Source of the DNA: Geoalkalibacter sp.
GTDB lineage: Bacteria > Desulfobacterota > Desulfuromonadia > Desulfuromonadales > Geoalkalibacteraceae
NCBI RefSeq assembly: GCF_030605225.1
Contig: NZ_JAUWAV010000041.1
Location: 1-36,860 of the forward strand
Direction: 5' to 3'
Length of the DNA stretch: 36,860 nt
The notes below the pieces were generated by a model. The model worked only from the letters and a program-made list of their open reading frames with translations, was not told the DNA's origin and did not search any database. Shown here piece after piece: positions 11,209 to 18,898 of this stretch. Made by a program: the position numbers and the translations under genes. Position 1 is the first letter of the stretch. Each line of letters opens with the position of its first letter.

Positions 11209-12601
11209 CGTTTGACCTTTCCTCGGAAGGGGCGCCGGACAGCGACGGTTGTCCCAGCCCGCCCCACTCCCCCAGGGCTCGGGCCAGGGCGGCCAGGGCA
11301 CGCTGCCGGTCGCGGCGTGCGGCGGCGGCGTTGATCTGGCTGCGATGCCAGGCGAGTTCCGTATCGAGATAGCGGGTCACGTCGGCGGCGCCGCCGGAAA
11401 AGCGTGTTTGGACCTGGGCGAAGGCCTGCCGTGCCTGGCTCAGCGCGGCCTGCGCCCAGGTCTCGACGGCCTGGGCTTCCTCCAGGGCCAGCCAGGCGTC
11501 GCGCACCTCGCGTTCAATCTCCAGACGCTGACGCCGCAGGGCCTCGCTACGTTCTTGCACCTGACCCAACGCCCGGGCTTCGCGGGCGCGGGTGGCGAAG
11601 CCGCTGAAGAGATTCCAGCTCAGTTGCGCGCCGAGGGTCCAGTTCAACGAATCGTCGTTGTAGGAAAAGTCGGGATCATCGTGATAAAGGCGGGCATGCA
11701 GGTCAAGGCGCGGCAGGTATTCCGAGCGGGCCATGCCATGTTCGAGCTCGGCGAGATCACGGCCCCGGGCCGCCCGCCCCGGCTCCGGACGTCGCCGCAA
11801 GGCCAGTCGCACGGCGCTTTCGAAGTCGGCGGGGGGCGCATAGGTGAAAGGTTCGGGCACCGGCTGCCAGGTGAGGCTCGTCTCGCGCCCGAGAAGCACC
11901 GCCAGCGCGGCCTGCAATCGGTTCTCGGCGCTCTGAGCTCGTACCCGTTCGCTTTGCGCCTCGGCCAGGCGCACGTTCAGGGACAAGAGCTCGGAGCGCA
12001 ACAGGCTGCCACCGGCGAAACGCACCTCGGCCAGTTCAACTTCGCGGGTCAGGACATCGACGCTTTGCCGGGCGATATCGACATGATCTCGGGCGCTGAG
12101 CAGCGCCAGAAAAGTATCGATCACCGCCGCGCTCAGATCATTTTCCAACGCGCCATGATCGTAGCGCGCCTGCTCCACCAGCAGACCCGCCTGGCGCAGG
12201 CGCAGGCGGTCCCCCCCCCCGGCGAAGAGATTGAGGCGGGCGGAGAGAGACGTCTCGATGTTGTCGAAGCGGCCGGGGTCGTTGAAATCCACCTGGGGCG
12301 GCAAACGCCGCGCGTCGATGGTCTTGAAGAGATAGGCCGATGGAGCGTCGCCGCGCAGGTATTCCAGGCCGGCATCCAGGCGCGGCCAGAAGGCCGCGCG
12401 GCTCTCGGCGAGGGTGGCGCGCGCCTGCGCGATGCGCGCCCGGGCCTCGGCCAGGGCCGGATTGTCGGCGCGAGCCAAGGCCAGCGCCTGTTCGAGGGTC
12501 AAAGGCTCAGCCAAAACACAAGACACGCCGACCGGCAGCGTCAAAATCACGGCCAGCGACAGCCAAAAAATCGTCCGCGACCTGCGCGAAAACACTTTCA
12601 T
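11192..12601 (-). CDS. TolC-like outer-membrane efflux protein
   Basis: This is a 469-residue outer-membrane factor of the TolC/OEP family. A signal peptide (hydrophobic core about residues 12-28) is followed by LTLEQALALARADNPAL, the classic start of the OEP repeat, and a second repeat begins near the middle (FESAVRLALRRRPEP). Long alpha-helical, Ala/Arg/Glu-rich stretches form the periplasmic tunnel. It is the first gene of the operon (outer-membrane factor, adaptor, pump). A run of ten G on the coding strand (12211-12220 on +) falls in the LFAGGGDRL region at about residue 128; the frame is intact here. No transcriptional regulator gene adjoins the operon. Confidence 0.92.
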   Translation of the reverse strand: MKVFSRRSRTIFWLSLAVILTLPVGVSCVLAEPLTLEQALALARADNPALAEARARIAQARATLAESRAAFWPRLDAGLEYLRGDAPSAYLFKTIDARRLPPQVDFNDPGRFDNIETSLSARLNLFAGGGDRLRLRQAGLLVEQARYDHGALENDLSAAVIDTFLALLSARDHVDIARQSVDVLTREVELAEVRFAGGSLLRSELLSLNVRLAEAQSERVRAQSAENRLQAALAVLLGRETSLTWQPVPEPFTYAPPADFESAVRLALRRRPEPGRAARGRDLAELEHGMARSEYLPRLDLHARLYHDDPDFSYNDDSLNWTLGAQLSWNLFSGFATRAREARALGQVQERSEALRRQRLEIEREVRDAWLALEEAQAVETWAQAALSQARQAFAQVQTRFSGGAADVTRYLDTELAWHRSQINAAAARRDRQRALAALARALGEWGGLGQPSLSGAPSEERSNDGFNP

Positions 12602-12929
12602 CGAGGAGCCTCACCTCATTCATCGGGACATATAAATGTTCTAAAGTCTATAGTCAAAGGCCTCCTTGTCAATCCCCACCAAACCCGACCAAAACACTCA
12701 AGTCACCATTTTTTCTATACTTTTATTCTTCACGCAATCGCTCGCGACACACTGGAGAAAATTGACCACAGAAAGCAGAACATCGTTATAAAAAATCTAT
12801 CCAAGCCTGATTGGGTATACGCTTTCCGCCCAACCCGCCTGGCATGAAAAATGAATTGCTTTTGGGCCGAGTCATGAATGATGTTGCGTCCTACCCCCTG
12901 CCGAAGAGCAGTTCAAGGAGAGCGTTTGC
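12602..12929. other. Divergent intergenic region between RND operon and chemoreceptor
   Basis: This 328-base region is AT-richer than its neighbours and carries no gene I can support. It holds the minus-strand RND promoter. On the plus strand TTGACC at 12762-12767 and TATAAA at 12787-12792 are separated by 19 bases, a weak candidate promoter for the chemoreceptor gene. A strong Shine-Dalgarno AAGGAG precedes the chemoreceptor ATG. I see no clear sigma54 or sigma28 site. Confidence 0.4.
12629..12657 (-). promoter_or_regulatory. Sigma70-like promoter of the RND operon
   Basis: On the minus strand TTGACT (12652-12657 on +) is followed after 17 bases by TATATG (12629-12634), about 28 bases before the TolC-like start codon. 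A second TTGACA (12667-12672) lies 15 bases further upstream, forming a short direct repeat of TTGAC that could be an alternative -35 or part of a regulator site. Confidence 0.45.
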
Positions 12930-14618
12930 ATGAACAACCTCAGAATGGGTACCAAGATTTTTCTCCTCAGCGGCCTGATCATGCTGATCTTCACCCTGGC
13001 CATGGGCTGGGTGTACCTGCAGGCGCGGGACAATTTTTACGAGGCCAAGCACCGGGAAATCCAGCACCTGGTCGAGTCGGCCTGGGGACTGGTTAATCAC
13101 TTTGCCGTCGAGGCCAAGGCGGGGCGCATCTCCGTCGAGCAGGCCCAGCAACTGGCTCGCGAAGCGGTCAAGAGCATTCGTTTCGAGGGCGACAACTATT
13201 TTTGGATCAACGACCTCACGCCGCGCATGGTCATGCATCCCATCAACGCGGCCCTCGACGGCAAGGAACTCTCCGGGATCCGTGATCCCAACGGCAAGGC
13301 TTTGTTCACCGAAATGGTCGAGATCGCCCGCAAAAGCGGCCAGGGGTATGTCGATTACCAATGGGCCAAGCCCGGCTTCGAGAAGCCGGTGGACAAGGTA
13401 TCTTTCATCAAACTGGTTCCCGAGTGGGGCTGGATCGTCGGCGGCGGACTCTACATCGACGATATTCAGGCGCTGCTGAACCGCATGTTGTGGACGGCCC
13501 TGACGATCATCGCCGTCGCGATTCTCGCCGTCCTGGTGCTGGTCGCCCTGGTGACCCGCAGCATCGTCGGCCCCTTGAAGCAAACCGTCCACATGATCGA
13601 GGAGATGGAACAGGGCCATCTGGATCGTCGTCTCAACCTGCGGCGCGGCGATGAAATCGGCCGACTGGCCCAAACCATGGACACCTTTGCCGACAGCTTG
13701 CAGCACGAGGTGGTGGCGGGCCTGAAAAAATTGGCCGCGGGCGATCTCAACCTGAGCGTCAGGCCCCGCGACGGGCGCGACGAGGTGCGCGGCGCCCTGA
13801 ACAAGGTCGGCGAGGATCTCAACCTGATCCTCGGTCAGATCCAATCGGCGGCCCTGCAGATCGCCGGCGGCGCCAATCAGGTCGCCGACACCAGCCAGAG
13901 TCTGTCCCAGGGGGCCACCGAGCAGGCCAGTTCCCTGGAGCAAATCGCCGCGTCCATGAACGAGATGGCCGCGCAGATCAAATACAGCGCCGACAACGCC
14001 GTGCAGGCCGATCGTCTGGCGGGCGAGATGAAACAGGCGGCGCTGGAAGGCACCGACCACATGCATCAGATGGTCACGGCCATGAACGACATCAATGCCG
14101 CCGGGCAGAGCATTTCCAAGATCATCAAGGTCATCGACGAGATTGCCTTTCAGACCAATCTGCTCGCTCTCAACGCGGCGGTCGAGGCGGCGCGCGCCGG
14201 CCAGCACGGCAAGGGCTTCGCTGTGGTCGCCGAGGAAGTGCGCAACCTCGCGGCGCGCAGCGCCCGCGCGGCGCGCGAAACCGCCGATCTCATCGAAGGG
14301 TCGGTGGCCAAAACGACCAACGGCGCTGAGATTGCGGAAAAGACCGCCGCCGCCCTGGAGCAGATGGTCGTCGGAGTCACGCGGGTGAGCGATCTGGTGG
14401 GGGAAATGGCGGCCGCCGCCCGGGAGCAGGCCGAGGGCATCTCCCAGGTCAACATCGGCCTGGGGCAGATCGATCAGGTCACCCAGCAGAACACCGCCAA
14501 CGCCGAAGAGTGCGCCGCGGCGGCCGAGGAACTCTCCGGTCAGTCCGAGCAGTTGCGGCGGATGCTGACCCGCTTTCACCTCAAGCAGGGTCAGGGCTCG
14601 CCCTTGGCGTTGACCTGA
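12930..14618 (+). CDS. Methyl-accepting chemotaxis protein with sCache sensor
   Basis: This is a 562-residue chemoreceptor. TM1 (~residues 11-31) is followed by a periplasmic single-Cache_2 domain (~35-180) marked by [17 protein letters not shown], the [12 protein letters not shown] stretch and [18 protein letters not shown]2 (~188-210) leads to HAMP (~210-262) and a long methyl-accepting signalling hairpin whose tip carries the conserved [20 protein letters not shown]. sCache_2 domains bind small carboxylates and similar ligands, but the ligand here is unknown. No CheR/CheB-docking pentapeptide is seen at the C-terminus (ends SPLALT). ATG at 12930 follows AAGGAG. The gene ends 14 bases before a strong terminator and appears monocistronic. 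Confidence 0.95.
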   Translation: MNNLRMGTKIFLLSGLIMLIFTLAMGWVYLQARDNFYEAKHREIQHLVESAWGLVNHFAVEAKAGRISVEQAQQLAREAVKSIRFEGDNYFWINDLTPRMVMHPINAALDGKELSGIRDPNGKALFTEMVEIARKSGQGYVDYQWAKPGFEKPVDKVSFIKLVPEWGWIVGGGLYIDDIQALLNRMLWTALTIIAVAILAVLVLVALVTRSIVGPLKQTVHMIEEMEQGHLDRRLNLRRGDEIGRLAQTMDTFADSLQHEVVAGLKKLAAGDLNLSVRPRDGRDEVRGALNKVGEDLNLILGQIQSAALQIAGGANQVADTSQSLSQGATEQASSLEQIAASMNEMAAQIKYSADNAVQADRLAGEMKQAALEGTDHMHQMVTAMNDINAAGQSISKIIKVIDEIAFQTNLLALNAAVEAARAGQHGKGFAVVAEEVRNLAARSARAARETADLIEGSVAKTTNGAEIAEKTAAALEQMVVGVTRVSDLVGEMAAAAREQAEGISQVNIGLGQIDQVTQQNTANAEECAAAAEELSGQSEQLRRMLTRFHLKQGQGSPLALT

Positions 14619-14632
14619 GGGGGAAAGAAATG

Positions 14633-14679
14633 AAAAACGCCGAAGGGCAGGCTGCTCAAGCCTGCCCTTCGGCGTTTTT
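14633..14679. terminator. Bidirectional Rho-independent terminator
   Basis: A perfect 20-bp inverted repeat (left arm 14633-14652, right arm 14660-14679) with a 7-base loop begins with AAAAA and ends with TTTTT. It can therefore terminate the chemoreceptor transcript on + and the convergent twin-CX3C gene on -, whose stop lies 41 bases away. Confidence 0.93.
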
Positions 14680-14720
14680 CAGGACAGAAACGATGACCGA
14701 CAGCGTCTTTTTCGTGTGGT

Positions 14721-15011
14721 TCAGCGTTTCCCGCCGCGCGCGGCCGGAGGCGCGGGCGCGGGCGCGGGGGCGACGGAATCGGCGCACCCCTGCAAACAGG
14801 CATTGAGTTGATCGACGGCGGCCAGAACCCGCGCGCGCTTGCCCGGGTCATACTCACGCGACGGCGCCGCGTTGGCGTCGACGGCCGGTCCATACTGCGC
14901 CACGCAGTTTTTCTGGCAATCGTTCATGTCGGGCGTAACTTCGACCGCAAAGACACTCGCGGCAGGGGCGGCCAGCAGCAGGCCGGCCAAGGCGACAACC
15001 AACGTTTTCAT
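14721..15011 (-). CDS. Small secreted twin-CX3C protein, function unknown
   Basis: This 96-residue protein has a clear signal peptide (Lys2, hydrophobic 4-20, likely cleavage after Ala22). The mature part has two CX3C motifs, C32-x3-C36 (NDCQKNC) and C72-x3-C76 (ACLQGC), about 35 residues apart, then a Pro/Ala-rich tail ending in ARGGKR. Paired CX3C motifs classically form a helical hairpin held by two disulfides, and a periplasmic location would allow that. I do not recognise the family. ATG at 15011 is chosen because AAGGGA precedes it and the signal peptide starts there. A perfect hairpin lies in the probable leader upstream. Confidence 0.75.
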   Translation of the reverse strand: MKTLVVALAGLLLAAPAASVFAVEVTPDMNDCQKNCVAQYGPAVDANAAPSREYDPGKRARVLAAVDQLNACLQGCADSVAPAPAPAPPAARGGKR

Positions 15012-15062
15012 CTGCGAATCCCTTCTCTTCTCCCGGTTGTTGAACTCTGTTCCCTCAAGGAA

Positions 15063-15090
15063 TTCGCTCGGGGACCGCACCCCGAGCGAA
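15063..15090. repeat. Perfect 11-bp inverted repeat in a leader or intergenic region
   Basis: TTCGCTCGGGG (15063-15073) and its exact reverse complement (15080-15090) flank a 6-base loop. It lies between the 62-residue gene and the twin-CX3C gene on the minus strand. There is no good T-run on either side, so it may be an imperfect terminator of the upstream gene or a 5'-leader structure of the downstream one. Confidence 0.6.
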
Positions 15091-15164
15091 CTTAGCATCA
15101 GCCGACAGCATAGGGCAATCGCCGGGGAAAAAGCAAGGGGCGAAAAAAGGCGCAAAAAGAACGC

Positions 15165-15353
15165 TTATTCAAGGGTATCCGAACCCATGTAGGCATCCGT
15201 CCGGTGGCGTTCTTCCTCGGCCCTGCGCACATCATGGCCCGGGGGGTGGGGCGAGCCCGCCAACAGCCGTCCCTCGCGCAGATAGTCCATATTGATCCCC
15301 TTGAGATCATCCAGGGCATCCTTGAGCATGTCTTTGATGTCGTCGGTTCTCAT
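15165..15353 (-). CDS. Small acidic/basic hypothetical protein (62 aa)
   Basis: The 62-residue frame starts MRTDDIKDMLKDALDDLKG and continues charged and hydrophilic to the end (AEEERHRTDAYMGSDTLE). No TM segment, cysteine or recognised motif is seen; the first ~20 residues would form an amphipathic helix. It is supported as a real gene by GGGAGG eight bases before the ATG and by a near-consensus promoter (TATAAT) about 47 bases upstream. The function is unknown. It lies downstream of the helicase gene on the same strand but appears to have its own promoter. Confidence 0.65.
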   Translation of the reverse strand: MRTDDIKDMLKDALDDLKGINMDYLREGRLLAGSPHPPGHDVRRAEEERHRTDAYMGSDTLE

Positions 15354-15399
15354 GATGTCCCTCCCGGTGAAGGTATGGGGTTGTGTCCGTGTGAGGCAA

Positions 15400-15428
15400 A
15401 TTATACCTCGCGCGGTCATATTTTTCCA
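15400..15428 (-). promoter_or_regulatory. Sigma70 promoter of the 62-aa gene
   Basis: On the minus strand TGGAAA (15423-15428 on +; 4 of 6) is followed after 17 bases by a perfect TATAAT (15400-15405). Transcription would begin near 15393, giving a ~40-base leader before the ATG at 15353. Confidence 0.65.
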
Positions 15429-15463
15429 CGCCGCGCGATCCGTCCGGCACAACCGGAGCGTTC

Positions 15464-17503
15464 TCAATCCCCGAGGATATTGAGAATATTGGCGAATGCC
15501 TTGGCGGCACGCCGGTCTTTTTCCTCGGGAGGCAGTTCGGGGGGCGCTTCGCCGCGGCAGGCGTTGAGCAGTTCGGCGGGAATTTCGTTGAGAAAACGGC
15601 TGGGCACGCGCGGCTGCATCTCGCCGTATTTCTTGCGGCGGCGCGCCCCGGTGAGCACCAGATTGCGCCGCGCGCGGGTGATGCCGACGTAGCACAGGCG
15701 GCGCTCCTCGTCGAGATCGAAGGTTTCGGTGAGGGTCTTTTTGTGGGGCAGAAACTCTTCTTCCATGCCCACCAGAAACACATGGGGGAATTCCAGGCCC
15801 TTGCTCGAATGGATGCTCATGAGCACCACCGCGTCGCGCTCAAGCTTCTTGTCCTTGGAGTCGCGCCCCGGGCGATCCTCATCGAGAAGCGAGACCTTTT
15901 CGAGAAAGCCGGGCAGGCTGGGGCTGTCCTCGCGCTCCAGGTAGGAGGCCAGGGCGTTGGCCACCTCTTCCATGTTCTCCACGCGGCGGCGCGCCTTGGC
16001 GGGATCATCGACGCCGCGATAGATTTCCTGCTCCAGGCGCAGCTCGCCGATCATCTCGCGCAGGGTCTCGACCATCAGCCCGCGGCGGCTGAAACGCTGG
16101 CGGTAGCGCTCCATGAGGGCGATGAAGGCGGCGATGGCCTCCTGGGCCTTGTCGCCGAGATCCTCGATTTCGGCCGCATTCTCGAGCACTTCCCAGAGGG
16201 GCCGCTGGGCCTGGGCCGAGTGGCGGATGAGGCGATCGGCGGTGGTTTCGCCGATGCCGCGCTTGGGGTAGTTGAGGATGCGCAGCAAATTGACCTCGTC
16301 GCGCGGATTGACCAGCACCTTGAGATAGGCGATGAGGTCCTTGACTTCCTTGCGGTCGAAGAACTGCTGGCCGCCGATGAGCACATAGGGGATGTTCTCG
16401 TAGCGCAACTGCTCCTCGAAGGCGCGCGACTGCACATTGGTGCGGTAGAGAATGGCGAAATCGCCATAGGCGAGATCCTGGCGGAAGCGCTCGCCGTGGA
16501 TGCGCTCCATCACAGCGCGCGCCTCGTCCTCCTCGTCCTCGCACAGCAGGTAATCAACCTTGGGGCCGGCGCCGTCGGCGGTCCACAGGGCTTTTTCGCG
16601 GCGCTTGCCGTTGTTCTTGATCACCGCGTTGGCGGCGGCAAGGATGTTGCCCGTGGAGCGGTAGTTCTGTTCGAGCTTGACGACGACGGCGCCGGGGAAA
16701 TCGCGCTCGAATTCAAGGATGTTGCCGAGATCGGCGCCGCGCCAGCCGTAAATGGACTGATCGTCGTCGCCCACCACGCACAGGTTGCGGTGGCCCCCGG
16801 CGAGCAGCTTGAGCAGCAGATACTGGGCGGCGTTGGTGTCCTGGTACTCATCGACGAGGATGTGGGCAAAACGCGCGCGGTATTTGTCCAGAATTTTCGG
16901 CTGTTCCTGGAGCAGGCGCGCGACGAGCATGATCAGATCGTCGAAATCCACCGCGTTGTAGGCCTTGAGGGCCTTCTGGTAGCGCGGATAGATTTCGGCG
17001 GCCAGGTATTCGTAGTCGTCGTGGTACTTGACGCTGAACTTCTCGGGCGGCACCAGGCGGTTCTTGGCGTCGGAGATGGCATAGAGCACGCGCTCGGCGT
17101 CGAACTTGCGCCCGTCGATGTCCACCTGCTGCATGAGATCCTTGATCAGGCGCACCTGATCGGCGGTGGAGTAGATGGAAAAATTCTTCTTGTAGCCCAG
17201 CGCCTCGATGTCCTCGCGCAGAATGCGCACGCACAGGGAGTGAAAGGTGGCGATGACCATGCCCTTGCAGCGGCTCTTGCCGAGCATCTCCTCGACGCGC
17301 TCGCGCATTTCGCGCGCCGCCTTGTTGGTGAAGGTCACGGCGAGGATGCGGTCCGCGGGCACGCCGCGCTGCTTCGACAGATGGGCGATGCGGCAGGTGA
17401 TGACGCGGGTCTTGCCTGAGCCCGCGCCGGCCAGAATGAGCAGGGGACCGTCGCCGTGACGGACGGCTTCGAGCTGCCGGGGATTGAGCTGGGAGAAATC
17501 CAT
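15464..17503 (-). CDS. rep: Rep/UvrD-type ATP-dependent DNA helicase
   Basis: This 679-residue superfamily 1A 3'-5' helicase is close in length to E. coli Rep (~673). Motifs in order: Q-motif region LNPRQLEAVRHGDGP, Walker A AGAGSGKT (25-32), Ia TFTNKAAREM, II LVDEYQDTN, III GDDDQSIYGWRGAD, IV (FEEQLRYENIPYVLIGG region), V HSSKGLEFPHVFLVG and VI GITRARRNLVLT. The GDDDQSIYGWRGA form is shared by Rep and UvrD; length and overall layout favour Rep, and UvrD or PcrA remain alternatives. It acts in replication-fork progression and repair. ATG at 17503 starts at the expected family N-terminus (MDFSQLNPRQ). No neighbouring gene suggests a specialised role. Confidence 0.93.
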   Translation of the reverse strand: MDFSQLNPRQLEAVRHGDGPLLILAGAGSGKTRVITCRIAHLSKQRGVPADRILAVTFTNKAAREMRERVEEMLGKSRCKGMVIATFHSLCVRILREDIEALGYKKNFSIYSTADQVRLIKDLMQQVDIDGRKFDAERVLYAISDAKNRLVPPEKFSVKYHDDYEYLAAEIYPRYQKALKAYNAVDFDDLIMLVARLLQEQPKILDKYRARFAHILVDEYQDTNAAQYLLLKLLAGGHRNLCVVGDDDQSIYGWRGADLGNILEFERDFPGAVVVKLEQNYRSTGNILAAANAVIKNNGKRREKALWTADGAGPKVDYLLCEDEEDEARAVMERIHGERFRQDLAYGDFAILYRTNVQSRAFEEQLRYENIPYVLIGGQQFFDRKEVKDLIAYLKVLVNPRDEVNLLRILNYPKRGIGETTADRLIRHSAQAQRPLWEVLENAAEIEDLGDKAQEAIAAFIALMERYRQRFSRRGLMVETLREMIGELRLEQEIYRGVDDPAKARRRVENMEEVANALASYLEREDSPSLPGFLEKVSLLDEDRPGRDSKDKKLERDAVVLMSIHSSKGLEFPHVFLVGMEEEFLPHKKTLTETFDLDEERRLCYVGITRARRNLVLTGARRRKKYGEMQPRVPSRFLNEIPAELLNACRGEAPPELPPEEKDRRAAKAFANILNILGD

Positions 17504-17598
17504 GTTGAGCAGCGGTTATCGGTTTTTGGCTGTCGGCTGTCAGAGGCGGACGTCGGAGTGGATTCTGAGGCGTGCACCCTAGCACGAACCGTCCGAGC

Positions 17599-17626
17599 AC
17601 GACAAGCTGTTGTCGTTTGGCGACAA
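17599..17626. repeat. Three alternating CGACAA/TTGTCG hexamers
   Basis: CGACAA (17600-17605), TTGTCG (17610-17615) and CGACAA (17621-17626) alternate in orientation. The first two form a 7-bp inverted repeat with a 4-base spacer, and the second and third form a 6-bp inverted repeat with a 5-base spacer. The cluster lies in the divergent region between the helicase gene and the 40-residue ORF and looks like a multi-site operator or two mutually exclusive hairpins. Confidence 0.45.
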
Positions 17627-17655
17627 ATTATCTAAGAAAAACAGCGACATTCCCC

Positions 17656-17684
17656 TTGATTTTCTTGGGGTGATTGTGTATTTT
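17656..17684 (+). promoter_or_regulatory. Putative sigma70 promoter for the 40-aa ORF
   Basis: TTGATT (17656-17661) and TATTTT (17679-17684) are spaced by 17 bases, each matching the consensus in 4 of 6 positions. Transcription from here would include the inverted repeat at 17697-17732 near the 5' end of the leader. Confidence 0.4.
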
Positions 17685-17696
17685 CCTAGCGAATTG

Positions 17697-17732
17697 CCGC
17701 GAAATTCTTAATATCTTCTGAGAATTTCGCGG
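17697..17732. repeat. Perfect 12-bp inverted repeat upstream of the 40-aa ORF
   Basis: CCGCGAAATTCT (17697-17708) and its exact reverse complement (17721-17732) flank a 12-base AT-rich spacer. It sits just downstream of the candidate promoter and 36 bases before the ORF start, so it may be a leader hairpin or an operator overlapping the transcription start. Confidence 0.6.
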
Positions 17733-17768
17733 CCCGCTTTTCCGCAATGACTTTTCAGGGTGAATGCC

Positions 17769-17891
17769 ATGACAAAATTCCTCGTGCTGACGGTCGGTAT
17801 CATCTGGGCCTGCCTGCTGTTCATTTCCTGGGGCCAGGCGGACGGCATCATCCCGCCGCAACAGGAACCCCCTCAGTCTCAACAGGGCTGA
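17769..17891 (+). CDS. Small single-pass membrane peptide (40 aa), unknown
   Basis: The frame encodes 40 residues: MTKFLVLTVGIIWACLLFIS, then GQADGIIPPQQEPPQSQQG. The first 20 residues form one hydrophobic segment with Trp and Cys, so the peptide is either a membrane-anchored micropeptide or a secreted short peptide; the tail is Pro/Gln-rich. Support comes from CAGGGTGA before the ATG, a plausible promoter and hairpin upstream, and a start and stop that fit between two genes. The function is unknown and chance cannot be excluded for so short a frame. Confidence 0.5.
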   Translation: MTKFLVLTVGIIWACLLFISWGQADGIIPPQQEPPQSQQG

Positions 17892-17936
17892 TCGCCCGTC
17901 CCACCCAGCGCGAACCGACCCTCCTCCCCTTTCGCC

Positions 17937-18857
17937 CTACGGGGCGATGCAGCGCGCGCCCTGGCGTGTCCCGCGACGTTCCAACTCCCCATCGATGGCA
18001 TTGAGCACCTCCCATTTGTTGAGCGACCACAGCGGCGCCAGCAGCAGATCGCGCGGCCCGTCGCCGGTCAGGCGCTGAATCAGCGTGTCGGGGTGCAGCC
18101 GCTCGATGAAATCCGCGGCCAGGCGCGCATAATCTTCCTGTCCCAGCACCGCGATCCGACCTTCCCGGTAGAGCTCTCCCAGGGGCGTACCCGCCAGCAC
18201 ATGCAGCAGATGAATCTTGATGCCCGCCACCTGCAAACGCGCCATTTCATCGGCCGTGGCGAGCATTTGCGCGTGATCCTCGCCGGGCAGCCCGAGGATC
18301 ACATGGACGCACACCCGCAGACCGCGATCCCTCGCCCCCTCATAGGTCTGGAGAAACCTGCGGTAATCGTGACCGCGCCGCAGGAACGCAAGGCTTGCGT
18401 CATGCACCGATTGCAGCCCCAACTCCAGCCAGAAATAGGTGCGCAGGTGATAGTCGGCGAGCAGGTCGAGCACCTCGGGAGGACAGCAATCAGGGCGCGT
18501 GCCCACGGAGAGGCCCACCACATCCTCGACGCTCAAGGCTTCGTCATAGAGGGCGCTCAGCTGCGCGGGCGGCGCGGCGGTATTGGAGAAGGGCTGAAAA
18601 TACGCAACAAAGCGCTTGGCCTTGTACTTGCGACGCATCACCTCCTTGCCCGCCTCGATCTGCGCGGACACGGGCAGGGCGCGCTCGATGCCCACCGCGC
18701 CCGAGCCGCCGGGGTCGCAGAACAGACAACCCGCGCCGTCGCGCCCGCCGCCGCGATTGGGACAGCCGAAGCCGGCATCCACGGAAATCTTGTGGACGCG
18801 CCCGCCGAAGTGCTGTTTGAGGTGCTCGGAGAACAGATTGTAGCGCTTGGGTTGCAT
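17937..18857 (-). CDS. Radical SAM protein, YhcC/TIGR01212 family
   Basis: This 306-residue radical SAM enzyme has the widely spaced cysteine pattern of the YhcC group: Cys32 in GFGCPNR, then Cys44 and Cys47 in GAGCLFC, expected to hold the [4Fe-4S] cluster. Other family features are the N-terminal RYNLFSEHLKQHFGGRVHKI, AYFQPFSNTAAP, GLSVGTRPDC, WLELGLQSVHD and HVILGLPGED. The substrate of this family is not established. ATG at 18857 starts the family N-terminus (MQPKRYN); a TTG 12 codons upstream is less likely. It lies 41 bases downstream of the SLC13-type permease gene on the same strand. Confidence 0.88.
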   Translation of the reverse strand: MQPKRYNLFSEHLKQHFGGRVHKISVDAGFGCPNRGGGRDGAGCLFCDPGGSGAVGIERALPVSAQIEAGKEVMRRKYKAKRFVAYFQPFSNTAAPPAQLSALYDEALSVEDVVGLSVGTRPDCCPPEVLDLLADYHLRTYFWLELGLQSVHDASLAFLRRGHDYRRFLQTYEGARDRGLRVCVHVILGLPGEDHAQMLATADEMARLQVAGIKIHLLHVLAGTPLGELYREGRIAVLGQEDYARLAADFIERLHPDTLIQRLTGDGPRDLLLAPLWSLNKWEVLNAIDGELERRGTRQGARCIAP

Positions 18858-18898
18858 GGCGGCATGATGCCGGATTTGCGCGGCGCAAGGCAAGAAGT

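Noticed and set aside
12762-12792. Sigma54 or sigma28 promoter for the chemoreceptor
   Set aside because: I looked for TGGC-N8-TTGC and TAAA-N15-GCCGATAA forms and found none with correct spacing; only a weak 19-bp-spaced sigma70-like pair remains.
12891-14579. 562-residue open frame on the minus strand opposite the chemoreceptor
   Set aside because: Antisense shadow with no recognisable domain; it also crosses no promoter and the plus-strand chemoreceptor is complete.
15743-17419. 558-residue open frame on the plus strand opposite the helicase gene
   Set aside because: Antisense shadow; low-complexity Val/Gly/Ala-rich translation without motifs, while the minus strand shows all helicase motifs.
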